From positions 1 to 64,000 of the forward strand of contig CAVQER010000002.1 in the NCBI GenBank assembly GCA_963711595.1: a stretch of DNA of 64,000 nt, written 5' to 3'. The notes under the pieces are model-generated. The model was not told the origin of the DNA. It searched no databases and was given only the letters and a program-made list of their open reading frames with translations. Below, in pieces: positions 52,641 to 61,783 of the stretch; the first letter of the stretch is position 1, and the number at the start of each line of letters is the position of its first letter. Position numbers and translations under genes: made by a program. The DNA comes from JAUSIF01 sp963711595. Lineage in GTDB: Bacteria; Pseudomonadota; Alphaproteobacteria; Rhizobiales; Xanthobacteraceae.

Positions 52641-52756
52641 ATTGAAAATGACGAATGCGCGACAAGGAGGCCGCGAACCGGCGGGAACGTGCCATAGGGC
52701 AGGGCGGGCCCGCAAGCGGGCTTGCGGCGCAAAGGTCGCAGGAGTACCGCTTTTTC

Positions 52757-52939
52757 ATGAGTGACAAGCACATGTCCGGCCCGCAGCGCGGACGGACCGC
52801 CGACCGGTCCGAGCGACTCTCCAAGGCGCTCCGTGCCAATCTGCGCCGCCGCAAGGCGCAGGCACGCGGACGGTCGGTTGCCGAAACACCGGCGGCCGCG
52901 GCGAAAAAACCCGATGAATCCAAGCCGTCGCGGGACTGA
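52757..52939 (+). CDS. Small basic conserved protein upstream of murA, 60 residues
   Basis: The ATG at 52757 is preceded by AGGAG. The protein reads MSDKHMSGPQRGRTADRSER, LSKALRANLRRRKAQARGRS, and ends in an Ala/Lys/Pro tail. The L-x-x-A-L-R-x-N-L-x-R-R-K-x-Q-A-R segment is conserved in a small Hyphomicrobiales family encoded between tRNA-Thr and murA. It is strongly basic and helical; function unknown. Confidence 0.65.
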   Translation: MSDKHMSGPQRGRTADRSERLSKALRANLRRRKAQARGRSVAETPAAAAKKPDESKPSRD

Positions 52940-53022
52940 GATGACGCTCGCACGCCATCATGTCGCCCCGAGTCCGGCGCTAGCGTCCCGCCGCTCGCAC
53001 AATCCCGCCGCAGGAGACTGAA

Positions 53023-54312
53023 ATGGATCGCATCCGCATTCGCGGCGGACGACCGCTAAAGGGCACGATCCCGATCTCGGGCGCGAAGAACGCGACGCTG
53101 CCGCTGATGATCGCGAGTCTCCTGACGGAGGAGACGCTCGTTCTCGACAACGTCCCGCGCCTCGCCGATGTGAACCTGTTGCAGCACATCCTTGGCAATC
53201 ATGGTGTCGACGTAACTCTCAGCGGAAAGCGCATTGGCGCCAGCGAGGATACCGGCCAGACGCTCCGCCTTTCGGCGAAGAACATCGTCGACACGACGGC
53301 GCCTTATCACTTGGTTTCCAAGATGCGCGCGAGCTTCTGGGTGATAGGCCCGCTGGTCGCTCGCATGGGCGAGGCGTGCGTATCCATGCCGGGTGGTTGC
53401 GCGATCGGTACGCGGCCCGTGGATTTCCATCTCGACGCGCTACGCGCCCTCGGCGCGGAAATCGATATCGAAGGCGGTTACGTGCTCGCCCGCGCGCCGA
53501 ACCGTCTGAGAGGTGCGCGCATCCAGTTTCCGAAGGTTTCCGTCGGCGCGACTCACACCGCGGTCATGGCCGCCTCGCTCGCCCGTGGCGAGACGCTGAT
53601 CGAAAACGCCGCGCGCGAACCGGAGATCGTCGACGTGGCCGATTGCCTGAAGAAGATGGGCGCCAAGATCGAAGGCGCGGGAACCTCCACGATCAGAATC
53701 GAAGGCTCCGATCGCCTCGGCGGTGCGCGGCATCCGGTGCTCGCGGACCGCATCGAGACCGGCACCTACGCAATGGCCGTCGCGATGGCCGGGGGCGATG
53801 TTGTCCTGGCGGGCGCGCGCGCCGACCTTCTTCAATCCGCGCTCGATCTGCTGGCCGAGGCGGGCATGGAAATCCATACCACCAACGAGGGCATCCGCAT
53901 CCGTCGCGATGGCGCGGGCATTGCGCCGGTCGAAGTCACGACCGCGCCGTTTCCAGGCTTCCCCACCGACTTGCAGGCTCAGCTCATGGCGCTGATGTCG
54001 CGTGCGCGCGGCACCTCGCGCATCACCGAGACGATTTTCGAGAACCGCTTCATGCACGTTCAGGAGCTCGCGCGGCTCGGCGCGAGAATCCATCTCGATG
54101 GTGAGACTGCCACCGTCGAGGGCGTTGAACGTCTCAAGGGAGCGCCGGTCATGGCGACAGACTTGCGCGCGTCGGTGTCGCTCGTGATCGCCGGTCTGGC
54201 GGCTGAAGGCGAGACGATGGTCCACCGCGTCTATCATCTTGATCGCGGATTTGAGCGGCTGGAGCAGAAGCTCGCCGCATGCGGCGCCATGATCGAACGG
54301 GTCGCCGGCTGA
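53023..54312 (+). CDS. murA: UDP-N-acetylglucosamine 1-carboxyvinyltransferase
   Basis: MurA transfers enolpyruvate from PEP to UDP-GlcNAc, the first committed step of peptidoglycan synthesis, and is the fosfomycin target. The 429-residue protein has KGTIPISGAKNATLP (Lys22-Asn23 substrate binding), the active-site Cys126 in SMPGGCAIGTRPVD, FPTDLQAQLMAL and the C-terminal ASVSLVIAGLAAEGET. The ATG at 53023 follows CAGGAGACTGAA. In Hyphomicrobiales murA normally leads directly into DUF2948-hisD; here 3.6 kb is inserted. Confidence 0.97.
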   Translation: MDRIRIRGGRPLKGTIPISGAKNATLPLMIASLLTEETLVLDNVPRLADVNLLQHILGNHGVDVTLSGKRIGASEDTGQTLRLSAKNIVDTTAPYHLVSKMRASFWVIGPLVARMGEACVSMPGGCAIGTRPVDFHLDALRALGAEIDIEGGYVLARAPNRLRGARIQFPKVSVGATHTAVMAASLARGETLIENAAREPEIVDVADCLKKMGAKIEGAGTSTIRIEGSDRLGGARHPVLADRIETGTYAMAVAMAGGDVVLAGARADLLQSALDLLAEAGMEIHTTNEGIRIRRDGAGIAPVEVTTAPFPGFPTDLQAQLMALMSRARGTSRITETIFENRFMHVQELARLGARIHLDGETATVEGVERLKGAPVMATDLRASVSLVIAGLAAEGETMVHRVYHLDRGFERLEQKLAACGAMIERVAG

Positions 54313-54445
54313 CGAAAATACGAGAATAGGGTCGAGTGGGGCCGAAGAGTTGGCCATACGCGTCACTGGTCGGCTTGGTTATCCGCTTATTAACCGGCTG
54401 GCCCGATGGTCGGTACGCCGTTACTGCAAAGTGCGACGTCTGCCC

Positions 54446-56004
54446 ATGAGCACTGGATTTCTCGGTCGGCTCGACCATTGGTTCGAGCGATTCTGCACGA
54501 TCGGCGTGCCCGAAGGCGCGAGCGAAGAGTTCGTGGCCCGCATGCGGGCTGAGCAGTTGCGCGTTTTCCGCCGGCTGATGCCGGTGATGATGATCGGCAC
54601 CATTGTCAACGTCGTTGTTCTCTTCTGCGTCTTTTTTGGCCGCACCAATTCGGTTGCCCTTTCGCTCTGGGCGGTCGCCTCCATCGCGATGGCCCTGGAA
54701 GGCCTGCGTGGTTGGCGAGCCGTGCACGGTCGCCCCGCCAAGCAAACCGCCTCGCTGCGCTCGATCAAGCGCGCCACCTTCAATTCAGGATTGATGGCGC
54801 TGATCTGGGCCTACACGGACTACCTTTTCGTCGAGCATGCCGGCGCAAACGAGATGCTGATCGTCGCCGCGATCAAGGCAGGCATGATGGGCGCCGGGGG
54901 ATTCGGCCTCGCAACAATTCCTTCGGCCGCGATCGCATATGCAGCGCTCGTCGGCCTGCCGTCTCTGGCCGCACTCATGAGCGTCGGCGGGATGACCATG
55001 TACGGCCTCGCCGTGATCCTCGTCACCTACTATGCGATCATCGCGAATATTGTGCACTCTACGTTCACCGTGTTTGTCGAGCGGCAGCTTGCGGAAGCGG
55101 CGCGCGAGCAACTTGTCGAGTTCGGAGCGCGCGACGATGGTCGGCCGGGAAAAGCGCACCGCGCGGGTCGATCGATTGATTGCCGCCTTCGATGGCGCGG
55201 TCGCCGCGTCGCTCGACAAGATGTCGAATGTCGCGGGGGAGCTTCACCAATCCGCCGGCGAATTAAACGCGCGTGCGGTTTCCGCAGGCGCGTCGACCCG
55301 ATCGGCGACGGCGCGCGCCGAAAATGCGAGCGCCGCGATCGCCTCGTCCGCATCCTCCTGTGAAAGCATTCTCGTGTCGATCCGCCAGATCGCCGAACGC
55401 AGCCGCCACTCCGTCGAAGTCGGCGAAAGCGCGATGGAGCAGGCTTCCGGGACAGTCCATGCGATCGCATCACTAGACGCGGCGGCGCGTGGAATCGAGA
55501 GCGTCATAGAGATGATCCGTGCGATCGCCGCGCGCACGAACCTCCTCGCCTTGAATGCAACGATCGAAGCGGCACGTGCAGGCGAGGCAGGTCGTGGCTT
55601 CGCCGTCGTCGCAGGCGAGGTAAAGCAGCTCGTCGCACAGACGGCACGGGCGACCCAGGAAATCGCCAGGCACGTCGCGGATATCCAGGCCACGTCCGGC
55701 CGCACCGGAAGCGCTGTTACGGACGTACGCCGCACGATCGACGAGATGTCCGTCATCGCCGCCGACGTCGCGGGGGCTGTGGAACGTCAGTCATCCGTCG
55801 TCGCACAGATCGCACGTGACGCGACGCGCGCCGCCGAAGGCGCCCGCGCCAGCGTCGCAGACGATGAACGGGCGGGGGAGGCGGCATCGGCAGCGGAGCT
55901 CGTCGCCACACAGGCGCAGGGACTGGCGATGAGTTCTCACGCAAGAGACCGAAGCGCTCAACGATGTCGTGCGCAGCTTCTTGCGTGACGTGCGCGCGGC
56001 CTGA
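54446..56004 (+). pseudogene. Methyl-accepting chemotaxis protein, two frameshifts
   Basis: The ATG at 54446 starts MSTGFLGRLDHWFERFCTIG. Residues about 35-220 hold four to six membrane helices (LMPVMMIGTIVNVVVLFCVF ... MTMYGLAVILVTYYAIIANI) with no large periplasmic domain. Near 55120 one base is out of register and the cytoplasmic signalling domain follows in the next frame, with the hairpin tip IAARTNLLALNATIEAARAG, EAGRGFAVVAGEVKQLV and adaptation helices. Near 55930 a second slip leads to TQETEALNDVVRSFLRDVRA and the stop at 56002. Repaired, it is a chemoreceptor-like protein of about 520 residues with a membrane-embedded sensor. Confidence 0.75.
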
Positions 56005-56006
56005 GC

Positions 56007-56768
56007 TCAGTTCTTGAGCCGGTAACCGGTCCGGAAGATCCACCAGACGACGATGAGGCACGCCGCGAGGAAAAACAGCGTCATTCCGAGACTTACCGCG
56101 ATGTCAACGTCCGCAATCCCGTAGAAGCTCCAGCGGAATCCGCTGACCAGGTACACGACCGGATTGAACAGCGTCACCGTCTGCCAGAACGGGGGAAGGA
56201 CGTTGACGGAATAGAACGTGCCGCCGAGAAAGGTCAGCGGCGTGATCACGAGCAACGGAATGATCTGCAGCTTCTCGAAGCCGTCGGCCCAGATGCCGAT
56301 GATGAACCCGAGCAGGCTGAAGGTGATGGCCGTGAGGAGCAGGAACGCGACCATCCAGATCGGATGTTCGATTTTCATGGGGACAAACAGTGCGGCCGTA
56401 GCAAGAATGATGAACCCAAGAACGATCGACTTGGTCGCCGCCGCGCCCACGTAACCGAGCACGATCTCGATGTAAGACACAGGCGCCGAAAGGATCTCGT
56501 AGATCGTTCCAACGAAGCGCGGGAAGTAGATCCCGAACGAGGCGTTCATCGTGCTCTGCGTGAGTAGCGTCAGCATGATGAGGCCCGGAACGATGAACGC
56601 GCCATAAGCGATTCCGTCGATCTCGGTGATGCGCGAACCGATGGCGGCGCCGAACACGACGAAGTAAAGCGAGGTCGAGAGGACGGGCGACACGACGCTT
56701 TGAAACAGCGTGCGCGCCGTCCGCGACATCTCGAAAACGTATATCGCCCGAACCGCACGAAAATTCAT
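56007..56768 (-). CDS. ABC-2 type transporter permease
   Basis: A 253-residue, six-helix permease starting at the ATG 56768 (MNFRAVRAIYVFEMSRTART). It has the ABC-2 features: an amphipathic N-terminal helix, VVSPVLSTSLYFVVFGAAIG, IMLTLLTQSTMNASFGIYFP and the conserved IPLLVITPLTFLGGTFYSVN before the last helices. It is the exporter half-unit for the ATPase at 56776, which ends 7 bases upstream. The pair resembles drug/polysaccharide/haem-type exporters; substrate unknown. Confidence 0.9.
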   Translation of the reverse strand: MNFRAVRAIYVFEMSRTARTLFQSVVSPVLSTSLYFVVFGAAIGSRITEIDGIAYGAFIVPGLIMLTLLTQSTMNASFGIYFPRFVGTIYEILSAPVSYIEIVLGYVGAAATKSIVLGFIILATAALFVPMKIEHPIWMVAFLLLTAITFSLLGFIIGIWADGFEKLQIIPLLVITPLTFLGGTFYSVNVLPPFWQTVTLFNPVVYLVSGFRWSFYGIADVDIAVSLGMTLFFLAACLIVVWWIFRTGYRLKN

Positions 56769-56775
56769 TTGCAGC

Positions 56776-57735
56776 TCATTTATCGCTTTTGCTGTTGCGC
56801 ACGAGGCCCACGAAGATGTCCTCGAGCGAGCTCTGCGTCGTTTGAATGTCGCGAAATCGAATTCCGGTGCGGCTAAGATCGCTAAGCAGGGCCGTGATGC
56901 CTGTGCGCTCGCCCTGCGTGTCGTAGGTGTAGACAAGCTCACAGCCGTCGGCCGCGAGCGCGATCCTGTGCGCGGCCAATTCCGCGGGTATGGCGTCGAG
57001 TTGCTTCTGCAATTGCAGCTTCAGCTGCTTCTTGCCGAGCTTCCGCATGAGCTCGGACTTCTCCTCGACCAGGATGATTTCGCCCTGATTGATTACTCCG
57101 ATACGGTCCGCCATCTGCTGCGCTTCTTCGATGTAGTGCGTGGTCAGGATGATCGTAACACCGGATGCCCGCAGATCGCGCACCACCTGCCACATGTCCT
57201 TGCGCAGTTCGACGTCGACGCCCGCTGTCGGTTCATCGAGAAAGAGAATGTTCGGCTCGTGCGAAAGCGCTTTCGCGATCAGGACCCGGCGCTTCATGCC
57301 GCCGGAGAGCGTCATGATCTTGCTGTCCTTGCGGTCCCACAACGAAAGGTCCTTCAAGACCTTCGCGATATGATCCGGATTGGCCGGCTTTCCGAACAAG
57401 CCGCGACTGAACGAAGTCGTCGCCCAGACGGTCTCGAATGCGTCGGTGGTGAGTTCTTGCGGGACAAGCCCGATCAGCGAACGCGCCGCGCGATAGTCCT
57501 TGATGATGTCGTGGCCATCGACCGACACAGAACCCTCGGTCGCGTTCACGATTCCGCAGATGATGCTGATGAGCGTCGTCTTGCCGGCCCCGTTTGGCCC
57601 GAGCAATGCCAGAATCTCGCCGCGCCGGATGTCGAGGTTGACGTGCTTGAGCGCGTGAAACCCAGACGCATACGTCTTCGACAGGTTCGAGACGGAGATG
57701 ATTGGTTTGGTCGAGGCGTCGGTTCGTTGCAGCAT
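56776..57735 (-). CDS. ABC transporter ATP-binding protein
   Basis: A 319-residue ATPase of the ABC-2/DrrA type. Walker A is GPNGAGKTTLIS, the Q-loop VPQELTTDAF, the signature TLSGGMKRR and Walker B ILFLDEPTAGVD; the switch His is in LTTHYIEEA. The C-terminal 80 residues are the extra domain seen in DrrA-like ATPases. I chose the ATG at 57735; an in-frame codon at 57756 is possible. It is followed after 7 bases by the permease gene. The pair sits between murA and DUF2948, a block normally contiguous. Confidence 0.92.
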   Translation of the reverse strand: MLQRTDASTKPIISVSNLSKTYASGFHALKHVNLDIRRGEILALLGPNGAGKTTLISIICGIVNATEGSVSVDGHDIIKDYRAARSLIGLVPQELTTDAFETVWATTSFSRGLFGKPANPDHIAKVLKDLSLWDRKDSKIMTLSGGMKRRVLIAKALSHEPNILFLDEPTAGVDVELRKDMWQVVRDLRASGVTIILTTHYIEEAQQMADRIGVINQGEIILVEEKSELMRKLGKKQLKLQLQKQLDAIPAELAAHRIALAADGCELVYTYDTQGERTGITALLSDLSRTGIRFRDIQTTQSSLEDIFVGLVRNSKSDK

Positions 57736-57905
57736 GCACACCGTCGGCAGGAACAATAATCGGCGATTTGACGCGCATATGTAGGGGAAGCCGCTACCGC
57801 TCGCTAGGCTACGGTAACGAATGTTGATGACAGCGCGTGGCGCACAATCGTTCGGCTTGCGCTTTGCCTTGCAACACCGCTATCTCGCGCCGGAAAGGCA
57901 AATTT

Positions 57906-58352
57906 ATGCCCACCGATCCGAAGGATCTTCTCAAGCTGATCGCCCTCGACGCCGAGGACCTCGCCGTCGTGTCGGCTCACTTGCAGGATTCGCTGGCGCG
58001 CGTGGCCGACATGGCGTTCCTGCCGCGTGAGAAGCGCTTTGCCATGGTGCTCGACCGCTTCGACTGGGCGTCGCTGGACGCGGGCCAAGCCGAACGTCGG
58101 CGCGCCGGCGTGCATTTTGACCGTGTCTTGAAGGCGCAAACACGCGGCTTCGACCTTGCTGATCGCGACACGGAGCTCAATCTTCTGGCCGTCGAATTCG
58201 CGGAAGACGACGCACCGGCCGGCGTGGTCACCCTGTTTTTCGACGGCGACGCCGCGATCCAGCTTGAGGTGGAATGTCTCGAGGCGGCGATGAGCGACCT
58301 TGGACCAGCCTGGCCGGCCGACCGCGGCCCGCGCCACGGCGAAGCGAAGTAG
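57906..58352 (+). CDS. DUF2948 family protein, 148 residues
   Basis: The protein starts MPTDPKDLLKLIALDAEDLA, then VVSAHLQDSLARVADMAFLP, and has a conserved RFAMVLDRFDWA and LNLLAVEFAEDDAPAGVVTL FFDGDAAIQLEVECLEA, split here for length. This is DUF2948, found in alphaproteobacteria directly before hisD, as here (7 bases). No function is known; conservation of position suggests a link to the hisD-maf-yacG block. Confidence 0.9.
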   Translation: MPTDPKDLLKLIALDAEDLAVVSAHLQDSLARVADMAFLPREKRFAMVLDRFDWASLDAGQAERRRAGVHFDRVLKAQTRGFDLADRDTELNLLAVEFAEDDAPAGVVTLFFDGDAAIQLEVECLEAAMSDLGPAWPADRGPRHGEAK

Positions 58353-58359
58353 ATCTGCC

Positions 58360-59655
58360 ATGCCGACCCGACTTTCAACGCGCGACGCCGATTTCGCCGA
58401 TCGCTTCGCCGCATTTCTCGGGACGAAGCGGGAGTCCGCCGAAGACGTGGAGGCGGCCGTCCGATCCATCATTGCCGACGTGGTCGCGCGCGGCGATCGA
58501 GCGCTAATCGATCTCACCAAGAAGTTCGATGGCGTGGAGCTGACGGCATCCACTCTGAGAATTCCGGAATCCGAATTCGACCTTGCATTCGCCGCCGTCG
58601 ACCCGCGAGCGCGGGACGCGTTGCAATTCGCGCGCGACCGCATCGAGGCACACCACCGCCGCCAGTTTCCAAAGGACGAAACCTACGTCGATCCGATCGG
58701 CGTAGAGCTCGGGCACCGCTGGAGCGCGGTCGAGGCGGTGGGACTTTACGTGCCTGGCGGCACCGCGGCCTATCCTTCGTCGCTGCTGATGAACGTGATC
58801 CCCGCCAAGGTCGCGGGCGTGAGCAGGCTTGCCATTACGGTCCCGACGCCCGGGGGAAAGATCAACCCGCTCGTGCTTGCCGCCGCAAAGCTCGCGGGCG
58901 TCACCGAGGTCTACCGTGTTGGGGGCGCGCAGGCGATCGCCGCGCTCGCCTTCGGCACCGAAACGATCGCTCCGGTCGCGAAGATCGTGGGGCCGGGGAA
59001 TGCGTATGTCGCAGCAGCCAAGCGGATCGTGTTCGGTCGGGTCGGTATCGACATGATCGCGGGGCCTTCAGAAGTGCTGGTGCTCGCGGACGGCGGGGCC
59101 GAACCCGACTTCATCGCCGCAGACCTGCTCGCCCAGGCCGAGCATGATGCGGTGGCGCAGCCGATTCTGGTCACTAACGACGCAAAGCTCGCCGAGGCCG
59201 TCGAACTTTCAGTTGCCCGCCAACTGCAAAGCCTCCCGCGTGCCTCGATCGCCGGCGCGAGCTGGCGCGATTTCGGCGCCATTATCCTGGTCGAGCAAAT
59301 CGAGGACGCGATCGTCCTTGTCGACCGGCTCGCGCCGGAGCACGTCGAGTTGATCGGCGCTCAAGCCGAGAAGCTTTCCGGCCGGATTCGGAATGCCGGC
59401 GCCATTTTCATCGGACCGTTCACGCCCGAGGCGATCGGCGACTATGTTGGCGGCTCAAACCACGTCCTGCCGACCGGCCGCGCCGCCCGCTATGCCTCCG
59501 GATTGAGCGTGCTCGACTTCATGAAACGAACATCCATCCTGAAGTGCGGTCCTGAGCAGGTGAAGCAACTCGGTCCGTCTGCGGTGGTGCTTGGCGAGGC
59601 GGAGGGACTCGAAGCTCACGCGCGCTCGGTGCGCATGCGGCTCGACCGCAGCTGA
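58360..59655 (+). CDS. hisD: Histidinol dehydrogenase
   Basis: HisD oxidises L-histidinol to histidine in two NAD-dependent steps, using one Zn. The 431-residue protein has VGLYVPGGTAAYPSSLLMNV, GGAQAIAALAFGTETI, KIVGPGNAYVAAAKR, IDMIAGPSEVLVLAD, QAEHDAVAQPILVT (Zn-binding His), DRLAPEHVELIG (catalytic Glu-His) and GDYVGGSNHVLPTGRAARY. The ATG at 58360 is 7 bases after DUF2948 and the stop is 4 bases before UPF0262. Confidence 0.97.
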   Translation: MPTRLSTRDADFADRFAAFLGTKRESAEDVEAAVRSIIADVVARGDRALIDLTKKFDGVELTASTLRIPESEFDLAFAAVDPRARDALQFARDRIEAHHRRQFPKDETYVDPIGVELGHRWSAVEAVGLYVPGGTAAYPSSLLMNVIPAKVAGVSRLAITVPTPGGKINPLVLAAAKLAGVTEVYRVGGAQAIAALAFGTETIAPVAKIVGPGNAYVAAAKRIVFGRVGIDMIAGPSEVLVLADGGAEPDFIAADLLAQAEHDAVAQPILVTNDAKLAEAVELSVARQLQSLPRASIAGASWRDFGAIILVEQIEDAIVLVDRLAPEHVELIGAQAEKLSGRIRNAGAIFIGPFTPEAIGDYVGGSNHVLPTGRAARYASGLSVLDFMKRTSILKCGPEQVKQLGPSAVVLGEAEGLEAHARSVRMRLDRS

Positions 59656-59659
59656 TGCG

Positions 59660-60133
59660 ATGCCTGAGCACAAGCGACTCGTCTCCGTCGTTCTCGATGA
59701 AGCCTCGATCGGCCGCGCTAATCCGGACGTCGAGCACGAGCGGGCGATCGCGATCTACGACCTGATCGAAGAGAACAGTTTCGAGCCGCTTGGCGACGAC
59801 GGCGGGCCCTATGCGCTCAGGATCGGCCTCGTCGAGAATCGCCTGGTTTTTGAAGTAATGCGCGAGGACGGCGCGGCTGTCATCACGCACATGCTGTCGC
59901 TCACTCCGTTCCGGCGCGTCGTGAAGGATTACTTCCTCGTCTGCGAGAGTTACTACGCGGCGATCAAGACGGAAGCGCCCGCGCGCATCGAGGCGATCGA
60001 CATGGGTCGCCGCGGTCTGCACAACGACGGCTCGAAGCTCTTGGTCGAGCGCTTGCAGGACAAGATCGCCGTCGACTTCGACACCGCGCGTCGATTATTT
60101 ACGCTAATTTGCGCGCTCCACTGGAAGGGCTGA
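59660..60133 (+). CDS. UPF0262 family protein, 157 residues
   Basis: It starts MPEHKRLVSVVLDEASIGRA, with ERAIAIYDLIEENSFEPLGD, GPYALRIGLVENRLVFEVMR and LTPFRRVVKDYFLVCESYYA. This is the UPF0262 pattern, specific to alphaproteobacteria and located after hisD. The stop codon overlaps the ATG of the next gene by one base (TGATG). No role is established. Confidence 0.93.
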   Translation: MPEHKRLVSVVLDEASIGRANPDVEHERAIAIYDLIEENSFEPLGDDGGPYALRIGLVENRLVFEVMREDGAAVITHMLSLTPFRRVVKDYFLVCESYYAAIKTEAPARIEAIDMGRRGLHNDGSKLLVERLQDKIAVDFDTARRLFTLICALHWKG

Positions 60134-60597
60134 TGGACGCGGCAGGCAAGGGGCAGCCGCGAGCCGTGTTGTTTCTGTGCGGGCACAATGTTGTCCGTTC
60201 GCCGATCGCCGCGGCGTTGACCGAACAGCTGTACGGTCAGAGCCTGAAGGTCGCCTCGGCAGGCGTGCGCACGGACGATCCCGATCCGTTCGTGACCGTA
60301 GTGATGGACGAGCTCGGCATCGATGTGTCGCGCCACCGGCCGATGTCGCTGGACCAACTCGCCGATCTGGAGGGACTGGATTTCGATCTCGTGGTGAGCC
60401 TGTCGCCGGAAGCCCATCACGCTGCGCTTGATCTCACGGGCGATCATCCGCTTGCCGTGGAGTATTGGCCGACCGAGGATCCGACGGCCGTGGAAGGCAA
60501 CCGCGAGCAGCGGTTGGATGCTTACCGCGCCGTGCGCGATCAATTGATGAAGCGCATCCAGCAGCGGTTCGGGACGACAACCGCAGCGCCGGTATAA
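60133..60597 (+). CDS. Low-molecular-weight phosphatase family protein
   Basis: A 154-residue protein with the phosphatase loop LFLCGHNVVRSPIAAAL (Cys-x5-Arg) and an otherwise typical LMW-PTP fold; the Asp near the C-terminus lies in WPTEDPTAVEGN. It lacks the extra redox cysteines of arsenate reductases, so it is more likely a protein-tyrosine phosphatase-like enzyme, although it is often annotated as ArsC. Position after UPF0262 is conserved in the order. The next gene in relatives is infA; only a remnant is found here. Confidence 0.88.
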   Translation: MDAAGKGQPRAVLFLCGHNVVRSPIAAALTEQLYGQSLKVASAGVRTDDPDPFVTVVMDELGIDVSRHRPMSLDQLADLEGLDFDLVVSLSPEAHHAALDLTGDHPLAVEYWPTEDPTAVEGNREQRLDAYRAVRDQLMKRIQQRFGTTTAAPV

Positions 60598-60655
60598 CGC
60601 GCAGTGTCGGTTCACATTGAGCCGGCTTTCGGTTATTTTCCCGCCCCGCGGCGGC

Positions 60656-60694
60656 GACCTGACGAAGGGTCGCATCACTTACCGATTCAAGTAA
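60656..60694 (+). pseudogene. infA: Remnant of infA (translation initiation factor IF-1), last 12 codons
   Basis: GACCTGACG... to TAA at 60692-60694 encodes DLTKGRITYRFK, the invariant C-terminus of alphaproteobacterial IF-1. The codons before it (...FPPRGG) are not IF-1, and no start is present, so about 60 codons are missing. It sits exactly where infA is expected, between the phosphatase and maf. IF-1 is essential, so either another copy exists or the assembly lost bases here. Confidence 0.75.
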
Positions 60695-60704
60695 CGAGAA
60701 GAGA

Positions 60705-61328
60705 ATGATCGGCAGGCCGAAGCTAGTGCTCGCCTCCGGCTCGCCGCGCCGGCTTGGGCTGCTAAATCAGGCCGGTCTGGAGCCGGACTCGCTTGAGCCC
60801 GTCGAGATCGATGAATCCCCCGAGCGTGGAGAACTGCCGCGTACGCTCGCCGTCCGGCTCGCCCGCGAGAAAGCGGAAGCTTGTCTTGCCCGCGTACGCA
60901 ACCGCGAGGAGATCAAGGACGCCTTTATTCTATCCGCTGACACGGTGGTCGCGGTCGGGCGCCGCATCCTCCCGAAGCCTGAGGTCCTCGAAGAGGCGGC
61001 AGCCTGCCTGCGGCTGCTGTCCGGTCGTACACATCGTGTGTACACCGGTGTGTGCCTGGTGACGCCGCGCGACGCGCTGCGGACGCGTCTCGTAGAAACA
61101 CGGGTGCGTTTCAAGCGGCTGTCGAACGACGATCTCGAATCCTATCTCGCCTCCGGCGAATGGCGCGGCAAGGCGGGCGGCTATGCGGTCCAGGGGCTCG
61201 CCGGCAGTTTTGTCACCAAGCTCGTCGGCTCCTACACGAACGTGGTTGGGCTGCCCCTTTACGAAACCACCGCGCTGCTCGCCGGTGAAGGGTTCCCGAT
61301 TCATTTCAGCTGGCTCAATCCACCGTGA
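60705..61328 (+). CDS. maf: Maf-like nucleotide pyrophosphatase
   Basis: Maf/YhdE-type proteins hydrolyse non-canonical or modified nucleoside triphosphates. The 207-residue protein has the signature LVLASGSPRRLGLLNQAGL, the conserved ILSADTVVAVGRRIL, and GGYAVQGLAGSFVTKLVGSY with the NVVGLPLYET end. The ATG at 60705 has AGAAGAGA upstream, 10 bases after the infA remnant. It is followed by yacG, as in relatives. Confidence 0.95.
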   Translation: MIGRPKLVLASGSPRRLGLLNQAGLEPDSLEPVEIDESPERGELPRTLAVRLAREKAEACLARVRNREEIKDAFILSADTVVAVGRRILPKPEVLEEAAACLRLLSGRTHRVYTGVCLVTPRDALRTRLVETRVRFKRLSNDDLESYLASGEWRGKAGGYAVQGLAGSFVTKLVGSYTNVVGLPLYETTALLAGEGFPIHFSWLNPP

Positions 61329-61375
61329 GCCGGGCTTCCCTTGCGCGCTGCGTTTCACGCGCCGATATTTAGCGC

Positions 61376-61606
61376 ATGATTGATCGTGAAAGCGGCAGTC
61401 CCTCCGCAGCGGCGCCTTGTCCGGTTTGTCGGAAGCCGAGCGTCGAGCAGTTTCGGCCGTTCTGCTCGCGCCGTTGCGCCGACGTCGATCTGCATCGCTG
61501 GTTCTCGGGCCAGTACGCGATCCCGGTGAAAGAGGACGAAGACGAGGATGGCGCTCTACCGGAGAGCAACGCACCGGCGCTGGGCGGCGATCCGGAAAAG
61601 CATTGA
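61376..61606 (+). CDS. yacG: DNA gyrase inhibitor YacG
   Basis: A 76-residue zinc protein. The four Zn ligands are visible in CPVCRKPSVE and PFCSRRCADVDLHRWFSGQY (CxxC...CxxxC), followed by AIPVKEDEDEDG, the acidic tail. In E. coli YacG binds GyrB and blocks DNA binding. It follows maf by 47 bases and precedes tRNA-Phe. Confidence 0.93.
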   Translation: MIDRESGSPSAAAPCPVCRKPSVEQFRPFCSRRCADVDLHRWFSGQYAIPVKEDEDEDGALPESNAPALGGDPEKH

Positions 61607-61708
61607 TCGCTTGCGGGATGCGGCACTCGCCGTGTCTGGACAGGCCGAAGTCGAATTCCTATAACCCCCGCGCCTTCCATTGCCCTGCGGTCAGCCGCTG
61701 GGTACGGC

Positions 61709-61783
61709 GCCCAGGTAGCTCAGTTGGTAGAGCACGTGACTGAAAATCACGGTGTCGGCAGTTCAATTTGTCCCTGGGCACCA
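61709..61783 (+). tRNA. tRNA-Phe (anticodon GAA), T-stem irregular
   Basis: The acceptor GCCCAGG pairs with CCTGGGC, the D-arm is TAGCTCAGTTGGTAGAGCA, the anticodon stem CGTGA/TCACG encloses CTGAAAA, and CCA is encoded. The T-arm is unusual: GGCAG-TTCAATT-TGTCC has two mismatches and a G-U in five pairs, where relatives have a fully paired stem. Position after yacG is the usual one for tRNA-Phe. Confidence 0.85.
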
